In this document: positions 8,081 through 14,145 of the stretch, piece by piece | How the letters are laid out: each line of letters begins with the position of its first letter | Position numbering within the stretch: position 1 is the first letter of the stretch | Assembly (NCBI GenBank): GCA_021800645.1 | Contig: JAJYYT010000003.1 | Span: 1 to 19,478 of the forward strand | Length of the DNA stretch: 19,478 bases | Direction of reading: 5' to 3' | From: Actinomycetes bacterium | GTDB taxonomy: Bacteria; Actinomycetota; Acidimicrobiia; Acidimicrobiales; RAAP-2 | Notes under the pieces: model-generated | What the model was told of the DNA's origin: nothing | Seen by the model: only the letters and a program-made list of their open reading frames with translations | The model's database searches: none | Translations under genes and position numbers: made by a program

Positions 8081-8088
8081 GTCGGTGC

Positions 8089-8964
8089 TCAGGCACCGGG
8101 TTGGACGACGAGGGCGAACTGCACCTCTGGCGACCCCGACAAGAGTGCAAGGGTGACGGTGCACGTCCCGTTCCCGTGGCTGTCGTCGACCTCGAGGGAA
8201 AGTGGTGACGCCCCGACGCGCGTGACCGACACCCCGCCAGGGCAGGAGATTGCGAGCTCCAGGTCCACTGCGCCTTGCCAGGTGGCGCGGGCAGAGACCA
8301 TGCCTCCCCCGGACGCCGCGAACGACGCGGACGTCGAGGGAGGAACGATCGACCCGGTACCCGGGTACTCGCCCAACGGTGCGGCGCTCTCAGAGCTCGA
8401 TCCGCTCCCGGTCCTCGGCACCGCAGACGGCGCCGTGCCATGAACGGTTGGGCTCGAGGTGCCGACCTCGCCCGAGCCAACAGTCGCCGCCACGCCGCTC
8501 GTTGCCGCGGCCAGGGCCGGCGCGCTCGAACCCGCGGCGACGTTCGCGGGGGTGGAGACCCGTGGCGACGCGTCGGCAGGCGTGGCGAAGACCGTGGAGC
8601 CGACCCTGCCTGAGCTGGCCCTGCCCGAGCCGACCCTGCCTGAGCTGGCCCTGCCCGAGCTGGCCCTGCCGGAGCTGGCCCTGCCCGCGTCGGTCCTGCC
8701 CGCGCCGGTGCTGCCGAGGCGGACGCTGGGCGTCCGTTCGGAGCGGAGACGCTTGGGAAGGGCGTTCGCCGTCGTGGCGCGCGCGTCCGCGGACCCGCCA
8801 GCGCGCGGCGCCGCTCGGCGCCCTCGGACGAGCTGGCTGCTGGCGGCGACAGGTCCGAGGTGGTGATGGCTCGTCGTAGACGAGATCGCCGTCACGAGTG
8901 CCATCAGTGCGAGCGAGACCGCGAGGACGCCCCAGGCACGAGAACGGCGGGTGGGGTCACCCAC
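8089..8964 (-). CDS. Secreted or anchored Ser/Gly/Ala-rich protein with pentapeptide repeats
   Basis: A 291-aa protein with a short basic N-terminus and one hydrophobic segment (~11-28), so probably exported or anchored. It contains Arg-Gly-Ser/Ala-Ser pentads (units such as GRASS and GRVGS, ~84-123), a long Ser/Thr/Gly/Ala/Pro-rich spacer, and a small more folded-looking C-terminal domain (~210-291). That domain holds two Cys (in ISCPGG and GTCTVT) that could form a disulphide, as in a small beta-sandwich. No family was recognised. The GTG at 8964 has no clear Shine-Dalgarno sequence. The stop is 8 bases before the BTAD regulator start, so the pair are probably co-translated and may work together, for example as an outside sensor or a surface protein; that is inference. 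Confidence 0.7.
   Translation of the reverse strand: MGDPTRRSRAWGVLAVSLALMALVTAISSTTSHHHLGPVAASSQLVRGRRAAPRAGGSADARATTANALPKRLRSERTPSVRLGSTGAGRTDAGRASSGRASSGRASSGRVGSGRASSGRVGSTVFATPADASPRVSTPANVAAGSSAPALAAATSGVAATVGSGEVGTSSPTVHGTAPSAVPRTGSGSSSESAAPLGEYPGTGSIVPPSTSASFAASGGGMVSARATWQGAVDLELAISCPGGVSVTRVGASPLSLEVDDSHGNGTCTVTLALLSGSPEVQFALVVQPGA
8597..8716 (-). repeat. 15-bp coding minisatellite (8 units)
   Basis: Eight consecutive 15-bp units of the type GAGCTGGCCCTGCCC (plus strand) run from 8597 to 8716, the last two diverged. They encode the pentapeptide repeats of the secreted protein on the minus strand. The 15-bp period keeps the frame, so copy number can change without a frameshift. Confidence 0.85.
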
Positions 8965-9041
8965 GGCGCGTCAACCGATAACTGCTCACCCCGCGCCCGA
9001 GCGGGGCTCCTCTCTCCGCCAACTTCCCAACCCCCGTGCCG

Positions 9042-9057
9042 GTGCCCTTCGGGGCAC
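9042..9057. other. Perfect hairpin with TTCG loop
   Basis: GTGCCC (9042-9047) and GGGCAC (9052-9057) flank TTCG. It lies in the 250-bp gap between the sigma-like gene and the secreted-protein gene. Read on the minus strand, the direction of both genes, the loop is CGAA and no T-run follows. It may be a processing or pausing element in the intercistronic mRNA. Confidence 0.35.
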
Positions 9058-9093
9058 GCAGTGCCCACAGTGCAACAGCCGACCGTACTTCTG

Positions 9094-9121
9094 CAAATTT
9101 GTTCCTCGTACCAAAATTTGG
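9094..9121. promoter_or_regulatory. Pair of AT-rich palindromes, candidate operator
   Basis: CAAATTTG (9094-9101) and CCAAAATTTGG (9111-9121) are two related palindromes with centres about 18-19 bp apart, in a 250-bp intergenic stretch of otherwise very GC-rich DNA. They lie about 130-160 bp before the secreted-protein start. A paired, AT-rich symmetrical site in this position suggests a regulator-binding site; no factor can be named. Confidence 0.35.
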
Positions 9122-9214
9122 TCCTGGTGCACCGTCCACGAAGGTGGCGCGGTGCGGTGCGCCCCAGGTTGCGCGTACCTTGCGCCGTCCAACCATCGCT
9201 CCTTGCAACCGTCC

Positions 9215-9973
9215 TCACGCCAGAAGGACAGCGACGGCTCGATCACGGCGCGCTGCGAGGGAGCGACGGGAGCGGCCCGTCGACTCCGACAACTCGGACA
9301 GGGAGTAGCCGAGGACCCGGTGCGCGTAGAGGACGTCGGCGTCGGTCCGATCCAGCTGGCGCGCCTCCCGGTCGATGGCGCGGGCCAGCTCCTCGGCGTC
9401 GCTCGCCGCGTTCGCCACCGGCTCGGCCGGCAAGTCGTCGACCGTGGCGAGGCGCTCCTTGCGCTGCATGCCCAGGTGACGGCCGACCCGCCTGCGTAAC
9501 CGGCACCTGATCGCCGAGAGCACGTCGAGGACCGCGTAGGCGCGGTCCTGGCCGCACCAGCCGTCGACGACCTCCCAGGCGGTGGTGATCGCGTCGACGG
9601 TGAACGCGCCCTGGCTCTCCCATTCGCCCCCTTTTCCCCAGGCGAGGCGCCTTCCGACTCCGACGAGCCCGGGGACGAGGGCCTGGACGAGCGCACGCGG
9701 GATCAGCGGATGGATGTGGCCCGCCCGCAGCATCAGACGAAAGAGCGCAGCAGCCCGCTCCCGCTCCTCGCACCCACGCCCGACGCGCCACGCTGCCGGG
9801 CTCGTACCGATCAGCACGTCGACGAGATCGCCCAGGTCGCGCGCGCCGAGGCTCGCAACGGCGGGCTCGGACTGGGCCAGCGCCGCCAACGCTGCCTGCG
9901 AGGCGGGCGTTCGCCGGCAGGCCGCCCAGTTGCGCGCAAGTCGATCGAATGGTCGCAGTGCATCGGTCGTCAT
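9215..9973 (-). CDS. Divergent sigma-factor-like helix-turn-helix protein
   Basis: A 252-aa soluble protein. The C-terminal part (~195-248) reads like sigma region 4: 'LDRTDADVLYAHRVLGYSL' followed by SELSESTGRSRRSLAARRDRA, matching the pattern of a helix ending a scan ('L..L...') and an HTH whose second helix is rich in Arg and Ser. The middle (~90-165, LVQALVPGLVGVGRRLA and AYAVLDVLSAIRCRLRRRV) is helical and could correspond to a degenerate region 2. The first 90 residues are Ala/Arg-rich and unfamiliar. The ATG at 9973 has only a weak ribosome-binding sequence. It lies upstream of, and in the same direction as, the secreted protein and BTAD regulator, so it may control them. It could equally be a general HTH protein rather than a true sigma factor. 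Confidence 0.6.
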   Translation of the reverse strand: MTTDALRPFDRLARNWAACRRTPASQAALAALAQSEPAVASLGARDLGDLVDVLIGTSPAAWRVGRGCEERERAAALFRLMLRAGHIHPLIPRALVQALVPGLVGVGRRLAWGKGGEWESQGAFTVDAITTAWEVVDGWCGQDRAYAVLDVLSAIRCRLRRRVGRHLGMQRKERLATVDDLPAEPVANAASDAEELARAIDREARQLDRTDADVLYAHRVLGYSLSELSESTGRSRRSLAARRDRAVAVLLA

Positions 9974-10041
9974 GCCGTGACGGTGCGCCGAGTCGCTCCC
10001 CCCGTCGCTCCCACCGACGCTCCCACGGCGCGCACGCGGTC

Positions 10042-10071
10042 AAAAACGCCGTTGGCCAGCACCGCGGCGTT
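10042..10071 (-). terminator. Terminator-like hairpin with T-run in the leader of the sigma-like gene
   Basis: On the minus strand AACGCCG (10071-10065) pairs perfectly with CGGCGTT (10051-10045) around a 13-base loop and runs into five T residues (10046-10042). It lies about 70 bp before the sigma-like start, so it would end transcripts before the gene. It could be an attenuator or stop read-through from the CHAP gene. Confidence 0.45.
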
Positions 10072-10087
10072 GCGCAAGCACTTGCGC
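10072..10087. promoter_or_regulatory. Perfect palindrome adjoining the terminator-like hairpin
   Basis: GCGCAAG (10072-10078) and CTTGCGC (10081-10087) form a perfect inverted repeat with a 2-base spacer, immediately upstream (minus direction) of the terminator-like hairpin and between two divergent genes. With so short a spacer it looks more like a dimer-binding operator than an RNA hairpin. Confidence 0.4.
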
Positions 10088-10127
10088 GGAGGGCCCTCGT
10101 GGACGATCGCGCTCCCAGGAGGGCGAC

Positions 10128-10141
10128 TACAGTCCGCCGAG
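10128..10141 (+). promoter_or_regulatory. -10-like element for a leaderless start
   Basis: TACAGT (10128-10133) lies 7 bases before the GTG at 10141, the spacing expected if transcription starts at the GTG. A -35 match was not found, as is common for actinobacterial promoters. AGGAGGG lies at 10117-10123, 17 bases from the GTG, which is too far for a normal ribosome-binding site. Confidence 0.4.
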
Positions 10142-10533
10142 TGGACATCGAGGAGTTCTACGACGCGGACGAGCGACGGCGGAGCTCCGTCGAGGTCGAG
10201 TTCGGTCAGGACTGGCGGGACGCGCACGGGGTCCGTTACGAGCTCAGCTGGATCGAGGACACCGGCGAGCTCTACGTCATGCGTGAGCCGGTCCCCTCGG
10301 AGTGGGCGACACCGTTCGGCGGCATCCACGCCCGAGGCACGCATCGCACGGACGAAAAGGAGATCGAGGGGATGAGCGTCGCGGTCGTCGGGACCGTGGC
10401 GAGCCAAGCCGACGTGGAACGGTTGCTCGACGGCTGGCAGGAGGCGATCGCGCAACCCGACAGCGTGGCCTGGTTGGTGGAGCGGCTCCGATCCCGCGGC
10501 CTGCTCGCGTCCGGCACCGCCGTCACAACCTGA
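10141..10533 (+). CDS. Conserved-looking 130-aa protein of unknown function
   Basis: A 130-aa acidic soluble protein beginning VDIEEFYDADERRR. It contains 'VRYELSWIEDTGELYVMREP' (~31-50), a pattern that looks like a beta-rich folded core, and a helical C-terminus (~90-121). It has no signal peptide or membrane segment. I have an impression of having seen similar short actinobacterial hypothetical proteins, but I cannot name a family. The frame is open to 9949, but the upstream part lies over the divergent promoter region and reads as low-complexity. GTG 10141 fits a leaderless start. The next gene begins 4 bases after its stop, so the two are probably one operon. Confidence 0.65.
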   Translation: MDIEEFYDADERRRSSVEVEFGQDWRDAHGVRYELSWIEDTGELYVMREPVPSEWATPFGGIHARGTHRTDEKEIEGMSVAVVGTVASQADVERLLDGWQEAIAQPDSVAWLVERLRSRGLLASGTAVTT

Positions 10534-10537
10534 GCCG

Positions 10538-10873
10538 ATGCGGTTCGCGGTCGACCTCGACAAGGTGGTCGTCGTCCTCGTCGAACCCCAGGACGTGGCT
10601 CGTGCATCGGTCGTCGTGACTGCGCCGCAGCACGCGACCCGCTCCTCCGAGGCGACAGTGCAGCGGCTCGCGGACGTGCTCGCCGCGACGAACGTCGGGA
10701 GCCTCGAGCCCGATGGGACGGTCCGGCTCAGCGCCGAGGCCGTGCGTTTCCACGCGGCCGGGCAGGTGGACGACGACTGGGACCGCCGATTCGCCGATGT
10801 CTGCGGCGCCGGCTCAGGCGGTGCCGAGGTGGTTGTCGCACCTGCCGAGGTCGTCTGGCCGGGTCCCTGTTGA
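10538..10873 (+). CDS. Small protein of unknown function
   Basis: A 111-aa protein starting at an ATG 4 bases after the stop of the previous gene. It opens with a strand-like 'MRFAVDLDKVVVVLVEP', then an Ala-rich helix containing VQRLADVLAAT, and ends in a Val/Pro-rich tail (to VVWPGPC). No motif, signal peptide or membrane segment was recognised. The tight spacing and the absence of a competing frame support its being real. It ends 42 bp before the convergent CHAP gene. Confidence 0.55.
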   Translation: MRFAVDLDKVVVVLVEPQDVARASVVVTAPQHATRSSEATVQRLADVLAATNVGSLEPDGTVRLSAEAVRFHAAGQVDDDWDRRFADVCGAGSGGAEVVVAPAEVVWPGPC

Positions 10874-10897
10874 CCGAAAAGCGAGCGCGGGAGGCGC

Positions 10898-10915
10898 GCA
10901 CGGCAACCGCCGTGC
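10898..10915. terminator. Bidirectional terminator-like hairpin between convergent genes
   Basis: GCACGGC (10898-10904) and GCCGTGC (10909-10915) form a perfect 7-bp stem with an AACC loop, placed exactly between the plus-strand 111-aa gene and the minus-strand CHAP gene, touching the latter's stop codon. A T-rich CTTTTC follows about 20 bases later on the minus strand. It probably ends transcription in both directions. Confidence 0.55.
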
Positions 10916-11658
10916 TACTTCGCAGTCCCCTCGGGAGGGACAGGGGACGCGTAGCCCGACAGGGGGGCGACGGTGCCCGGCGTGTCCGCCCTGTACTGGT
11001 CGGTGCCGATCTCGACCACGCTGAAGCCCGTGCGGTCGCCGTCGCCGTTCACCACGTCAGGTCCGCGCGCACCGTCGCGAAAGCCCGTCACCACTGCGAC
11101 GTGGGCGGCCGTCCCGGTTGTCGGGTCGAGCCCGTAGACCGCGACGTCGCCCGGCTTCGGCACGTAGCCGCTCCCCTCGGGGTGCCAGGTGCCGTGGGCG
11201 ACCGCCCAGAGATAGAAGCTGCCTGACGACGCATTGATGTCCGAGGGCGTGTATGCGTATGTGAAGACGGCGCCAGCTTTCCGCCACACCCACGCGGCGA
11301 AGTCCGCGCACCACTCCTCGCTGCGCAGACCGTGGCCGCACGGCGTGCCCGCGCCCCAGAAGGCACTGAACTTGTTGCAGTAGGAGTGGGAGGGGTCCGT
11401 GCGGTACCCGAGCTGGGACTCGGCGATCGACACGATTCTGGCGCGAAAGCGTGTCGCGGGCAGCGGGGGCAGGTTCTGGCCTCCTGATGCCGAGAGCCCG
11501 GCGGCGACGAGGCCGAGCACTGCGACCACCACGACGAGCGCGAGGGCGACCATCCGTCGCCGACGGACGCGCAACGAAGGACGCCGGTAGGGTCGGTGCT
11601 CCAGCAGTGCTCCTTCACCTGGTTGTGCGCGGACGGTGCGTGTCGAGTCGAGCAGCAT
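10915..11658 (-). CDS. Membrane-anchored CHAP-like amidase (peptidoglycan hydrolase)
   Basis: A 247-aa protein with a basic N-terminus and one hydrophobic segment (~36-55, VALALVVVVAVLGLVAAGL), so an exported or type II anchored protein. The rest resembles a CHAP (NlpC/P60-like) domain: EEWCADFAAWVWRKAG (~114-129) with candidate nucleophile Cys117, VPKPGDVAVYG (~166-176), and GTAAHVAVVTGF (~182-193) with candidate His186. Extra Cys at ~94 and ~107 may form a disulphide. CHAP enzymes cut peptide bonds in peptidoglycan. I chose ATG 11658 because GAGG lies 6 bases upstream; the frame is open to 11730. The gene follows the lipoprotein gene by 138 bp in the same direction. Weakness: the catalytic residues are assigned by eye. 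Confidence 0.75.
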   Translation of the reverse strand: MLLDSTRTVRAQPGEGALLEHRPYRRPSLRVRRRRMVALALVVVVAVLGLVAAGLSASGGQNLPPLPATRFRARIVSIAESQLGYRTDPSHSYCNKFSAFWGAGTPCGHGLRSEEWCADFAAWVWRKAGAVFTYAYTPSDINASSGSFYLWAVAHGTWHPEGSGYVPKPGDVAVYGLDPTTGTAAHVAVVTGFRDGARGPDVVNGDGDRTGFSVVEIGTDQYRADTPGTVAPLSGYASPVPPEGTAK

Positions 11659-11796
11659 GGTCAGCCTCGGTCGGGGTTCCCGATCTCGCTCGGGGCAACG
11701 ATATCGACGGGCGAGGGATCCACGCGCCATGCCCGCGGCGGGGAGGGCATCTTCAGTTGCGGGGCCGCATCGGCCTCATCGCGCTGCTCGGACCGA

Positions 11797-12282
11797 TCAT
11801 GCACCTGCCGGCACTGTGCCCGATGTCGGCGTGCTGGGGACCGGGGACTGGGATGTCGGGTTCCGCGCCGCCGCGCACTGTGCTCGCAACGCCGGGATCA
11901 AGTTCGACTCCGACGTCCGCCCGATCTCTTGAAGGGTGGTCATGAGCGGGTTGAAGGCGGGGTTCGCCGAGGTGGCCCGGGCGGCGAGCTGCAGCGCTTG
12001 GTCGAGCTGGCCCGTGGCCTGATCGGCCTTCTCGTGCGCGCCGGCGACGGTCCGGGCACGCTCGGCCTGGTCGAAGAGGTGGATCGAGGTGTCGACGTGG
12101 GTGCACGCGGCCTGTGCGAGGGCGCTGCCGGCATTGGAGCAGCCGCTCAAGAGCAGGGCCGCGCCGACTGAGAGGGCGGCCAGAGCAGGCACGCGCGCTC
12201 CCCGGAGTAAAGCGCCCTTCCTTGGCACGCGCGCTCCGGGGAGGCGACCTCCGCCCCTCGGCTCGCGCCCGGCCGGTGTCAT
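11797..12282 (-). CDS. Small lipoprotein
   Basis: A 161-aa predicted lipoprotein. The signal ends in LAALSVGAALLLSGCSN, a good lipobox with Cys48. The mature part is an Ala/Gln-rich helical region (~55-115) and a Pro/Ser/Thr-rich tail. No enzyme motif is visible. The ATG at 12282 overlaps the upstream stop (ATGA, 12282-12279), so the genes are coupled. The N-region before the hydrophobic core is unusually long (~31 residues) because a 20-bp near-repeat is present. A GTG near 12228 would give a more normal signal peptide and is an alternative start. Confidence 0.7.
   Translation of the reverse strand: MTPAGREPRGGGRLPGARVPRKGALLRGARVPALAALSVGAALLLSGCSNAGSALAQAACTHVDTSIHLFDQAERARTVAGAHEKADQATGQLDQALQLAARATSANPAFNPLMTTLQEIGRTSESNLIPALRAQCAAARNPTSQSPVPSTPTSGTVPAGA
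12188..12243. repeat. Direct near-repeat inside the lipoprotein signal region
   Basis: A 20-bp sequence beginning GGCACGCGCGCTCC occurs at 12188-12207 and again at 12224-12243, with 2 differences in 20 and an offset of 36 bp (12 codons). This suggests an in-frame duplication that lengthened the signal-peptide n-region. Confidence 0.6.
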
Positions 12283-12836
12283 CCCAGCCAGGTCTCGGCG
12301 GCCTCGAGCAGGAAGCGGCTGACGGCGAGGCAGCGGTCGAAGACGTCGCAGAGCAGCTCCTCGCCCGAGAGCACCCGGGCGAGCGAGACCGGATGGCGCG
12401 CGACGATGTTGAGGCGGCGCTCGGGACCGTCGGTCGCCGACGCAAACGAGTCGATGGCCGACACCTCGAGGGGCAGCTCGATGCCGCCTATACCTGCCAG
12501 GTCGATCGCGAGCCGGAGCAGGTCAGGACCGTGCGGCAGGGGCGGGAGCGCCCAGGTGAAGGTCAGTGGGAAATGGAAGTCGTCGGGGGGCTCCTCGTCG
12601 TCGGAGAGCTCGAGGACCACGTCCTCGAAGGAGAGGAGCACTCGTGGATCGACCTCGAGCGCGAGATGGAGATCGAGCGGCCCTCCACACCCCTCCTCGG
12701 GATGGAGGTCGACCTCCCACACCTGGCGCAGGGAGTACGTCTCTACGAAGTGACGTTCATCGTGCACGTGGAACCCGTGGTCGACCGAGTGGTCCTTCAG
12801 GTCGGCGACATAGCCGGCGACGTCGATGGCAGCCAC
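12279..12836 (-). CDS. Conserved-looking 185-aa protein of unknown function
   Basis: A 185-aa protein starting at GTG 12836. It is rich in His, Asp and Glu (VDHGFHVHDERHFVETY at ~18-34, DLHLALEVDPRVLLSFEDVVLEL at ~54-76) and ends with a helical segment (LLCDVFDRCLAVSRFLLEAAETWLG). No signal peptide. The alternation of short hydrophobic strands and acidic loops looks like a beta-rich folded protein. No family was recognised. It overlaps the lipoprotein gene by 4 bp. A TAGTCT hexamer ends 9 bases before the GTG, and there is no Shine-Dalgarno sequence, so a nearly leaderless message is possible. Confidence 0.65.
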   Translation of the reverse strand: MAAIDVAGYVADLKDHSVDHGFHVHDERHFVETYSLRQVWEVDLHPEEGCGGPLDLHLALEVDPRVLLSFEDVVLELSDDEEPPDDFHFPLTFTWALPPLPHGPDLLRLAIDLAGIGGIELPLEVSAIDSFASATDGPERRLNIVARHPVSLARVLSGEELLCDVFDRCLAVSRFLLEAAETWLG

Positions 12837-12958
12837 AATGCTACGAGACTAAAGGGTGCTCGCACCGGACGTGGTGCGCCGCTCGTGGCATCCGGCTCGG
12901 TTGCGCCGCCGGCCCGGGTGCGCAAACCTCTCCGAGTGTCCTTCCAGCGTCCTTTCCG

Positions 12959-13714
12959 GTGAGCAGACCGCCCGGTGACGGCGAGGGGCTGCTCCCGGTG
13001 CTGCTGGAGGCGGCTCGCGCCGTCCGGGTCGCCCTCGAAGGGATCGACCCCGCCGCACGACGTCGGCCTGGCAACCGGAAGGGGCAGTACGCCTTCGACC
13101 TGGTCGCGGATGATGCCGTGTGCTCGGTGCTGCATGGCGAGGGGTTCGCGGTCCTCTCTGAGGAGTCCGGGCGCACCGGCCCCGACTCGTCCCTGCTCGT
13201 CGTCGTCGACCCCGTCGATGGCTCGACCAACGCCGCGCTCGGGATCCCGTGGTACTCGACCAGCCTGTGCGTCCTCGACGACGAGGGGGCGCTCGTCGCG
13301 CTCGTCGTCCATCAGGTGTCGGGCGTTCGCTATCAGGCGTTCCGGGGCGGAGGTGCCTTTCGTGACGGCGCTTCCCTGCGCCCCTCGGAGACGTCCGCGC
13401 TGTCCGGCGCCGTGGTGGGCATCTCCGGGTTCCCGCGCGCCTACCCCGGCTGGGCGCAGTTCCGCGCGCTCGGCGCGGCCTCGCTCGACATGTGCGCGGT
13501 CGCCGACGGCTCGCTCGACGGCTACCGGGTCGCGGGGAACTCCGCGCTGTCGGTCTGGGACTACGTCGGTGCCATGCTCGTGTGCACGGAGGCGGGGGCG
13601 GTCGTCACCGAGCTCGACGGCCTCGACCTGGTCGTTCGTGACGGCTCACCGCGCAGACCGGTGGCTGCCGCGACGGCGCCGCTGCTGGCGCAGCTCGCCG
13701 CGGCGGCCTGTTGA
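12959..13714 (+). CDS. Inositol-monophosphatase family phosphatase
   Basis: A 251-aa cytoplasmic, metal-dependent phosphatase of the IMPase/FBPase superfamily. Signature residues: the acidic LSEES (~66-70), VVVDPVDGSTNAALG (~81-95, the DPxDGxTN motif with Asp84 and Asp87), and SVWDYVGAMLVCTEAGAVV (~198-216, Asp201). These form the two- or three-metal site of the family. Substrates in the family include inositol phosphate, PAP, histidinol phosphate and fructose bisphosphate, which cannot be told apart here. The GTG at 12959 is the first start next to the conserved region; no clear Shine-Dalgarno sequence precedes it, so the start could be off by some codons. It is divergent from the 185-aa gene, 122 bp apart. 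A hairpin follows the stop directly. Confidence 0.85.
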   Translation: MSRPPGDGEGLLPVLLEAARAVRVALEGIDPAARRRPGNRKGQYAFDLVADDAVCSVLHGEGFAVLSEESGRTGPDSSLLVVVDPVDGSTNAALGIPWYSTSLCVLDDEGALVALVVHQVSGVRYQAFRGGGAFRDGASLRPSETSALSGAVVGISGFPRAYPGWAQFRALGAASLDMCAVADGSLDGYRVAGNSALSVWDYVGAMLVCTEAGAVVTELDGLDLVVRDGSPRRPVAAATAPLLAQLAAAAC

Positions 13715-13739
13715 CCCCCCGGGGGGATTGCAAGCCCGG
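13715..13739 (+). terminator. GC palindrome directly after the phosphatase gene
   Basis: CCCCCCGGGGGG (13715-13726) starts on the base after the stop codon, and CCGGG (13719-13723) can alternatively pair with CCCGG (13735-13739). No T-run follows. It may act as a weak terminator. Confidence 0.3.
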
Positions 13740-13822
13740 AGGCAACACCGCACAATTACCTTCTCCTGACCTTCTCCGTCCCTGCCCCAGGTGCCTGACG
13801 TGCCTGGTCGTCGAACGGTCCA

Positions 13823-13895
13823 GGGCGTTTAGCTCAGTCGGTAGAGCAGCTCGCTTACAACGAGCAGGTCGTCGGTTCGATCCCGGCAGCGCCCA
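13823..13895 (+). tRNA. tRNA-Val (anticodon TAC)
   Basis: Seventy-three bases fold as a standard tRNA. The acceptor GGGCGTT pairs with AGCGCCC (one G-U), with discriminator A13895. The D-arm contains AGCTCAGTCGGTAGAGC. The anticodon stem GCTCG/CGAGC encloses loop CTTACAA (anticodon TAC, reading GTA). The variable loop has five bases, and the T-arm is GTCGG-TTCGATC-CCGGC. CCA is not encoded (CGA follows). A truncated integrase lies about 100 bp downstream in the same direction, so the tRNA 3' end may have served as an attachment site. Confidence 0.96.
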
Positions 13896-13953
13896 CGAAC
13901 TGGAGAAACTGCTGAGACAGGCGCAGCACAGCGCAGCAAAGCTGCTCTCATTG

Positions 13954-13978
13954 ACTAGGTGCTCGTCGATCGCCTAGT
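13954..13978. other. Inverted repeat between the tRNA and the integrase remnant
   Basis: ACTAGGTG (13954-13961) pairs with CGCCTAGT (13971-13978), eight pairs with one T-G, around a 9-base loop. It ends just before the integrase ribosome-binding site. It may be a terminator for the tRNA transcript, or a recombinase or excisionase site left from the element. Confidence 0.35.
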
Positions 13979-13998
13979 TGCAAGGTGGAGGCGATCTC

Positions 13999-14145
13999 AT
14001 GCTGGCAACCGAACAGCTGGCGGTCAGTGACGTGGCCGAGCTTGCCAGAGGGTTCGAACTCTCGCTTCGAGTGCGCAACCGTTCGCCGAAGACGATCGGG
14101 TACCACGAGGACCATGTGGAGGAGCGTGCACTGGCCGGACGGTGA
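13999..14145 (+). pseudogene. N-terminal remnant of a tyrosine recombinase (integrase)
   Basis: An ATG at 13999 with AAGGTGGAG eight bases upstream opens a 48-aa frame ending at TGA 14145. The peptide includes VAELARGFELSLRVRNRSPK (~11-31) followed by TIGYHEDHVEE, the pattern of the SAM-like N-terminal domain of XerC/D-type phage integrases ('F...L...N.SP.T...Y'). The catalytic R-H-R-Y domain, about 200 residues, is absent, and the sequence after the stop is an unrelated gene fragment on the other strand. The intact start with a lost body indicates deletion of an integrated element. It is in the normal integrase position, next to and reading away from a tRNA. Not functional as a recombinase. 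Confidence 0.7.

Noticed and set aside
8459..8866. Leucine/proline-rich pentapeptide repeats (LPELA) read on the plus strand
   Set aside because: They are the reverse reading of the 15-bp minisatellite; the minus-strand frame has a signal segment, a folded C-terminal part and coupling to the next gene.
9050..9190. Cys-rich, zinc-ribbon-like plus-strand frame (CPQCNSRPYFCKF, then several more Cys)
   Set aside because: It looks striking, with several Cys in about 45 residues, but no start codon or ribosome-binding site lies near, and the frame continues as a shadow of the sigma-like gene. It could be reconsidered if homologs are found.
11659..11796. Possible c-di-AMP (ydaO-type) riboswitch before the CHAP hydrolase
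   Set aside because: Such riboswitches often precede cell-wall hydrolases in actinobacteria, but the 138-bp leader is short and I could not find the conserved core elements.
13951..13980. A TTGACT...TAGTTG promoter before the integrase remnant
   Set aside because: The expected transcription start would fall inside the ribosome-binding site, so it cannot serve that frame; the same bases are better explained by the inverted repeat.
14048..14070. GGTTCGAACTC resembling a tRNA T-loop, as a possible second attachment site
   Set aside because: Only the generic GGTTCGA core matches; the flanks do not match the tRNA-Val 3' end and the bases encode the integrase remnant.
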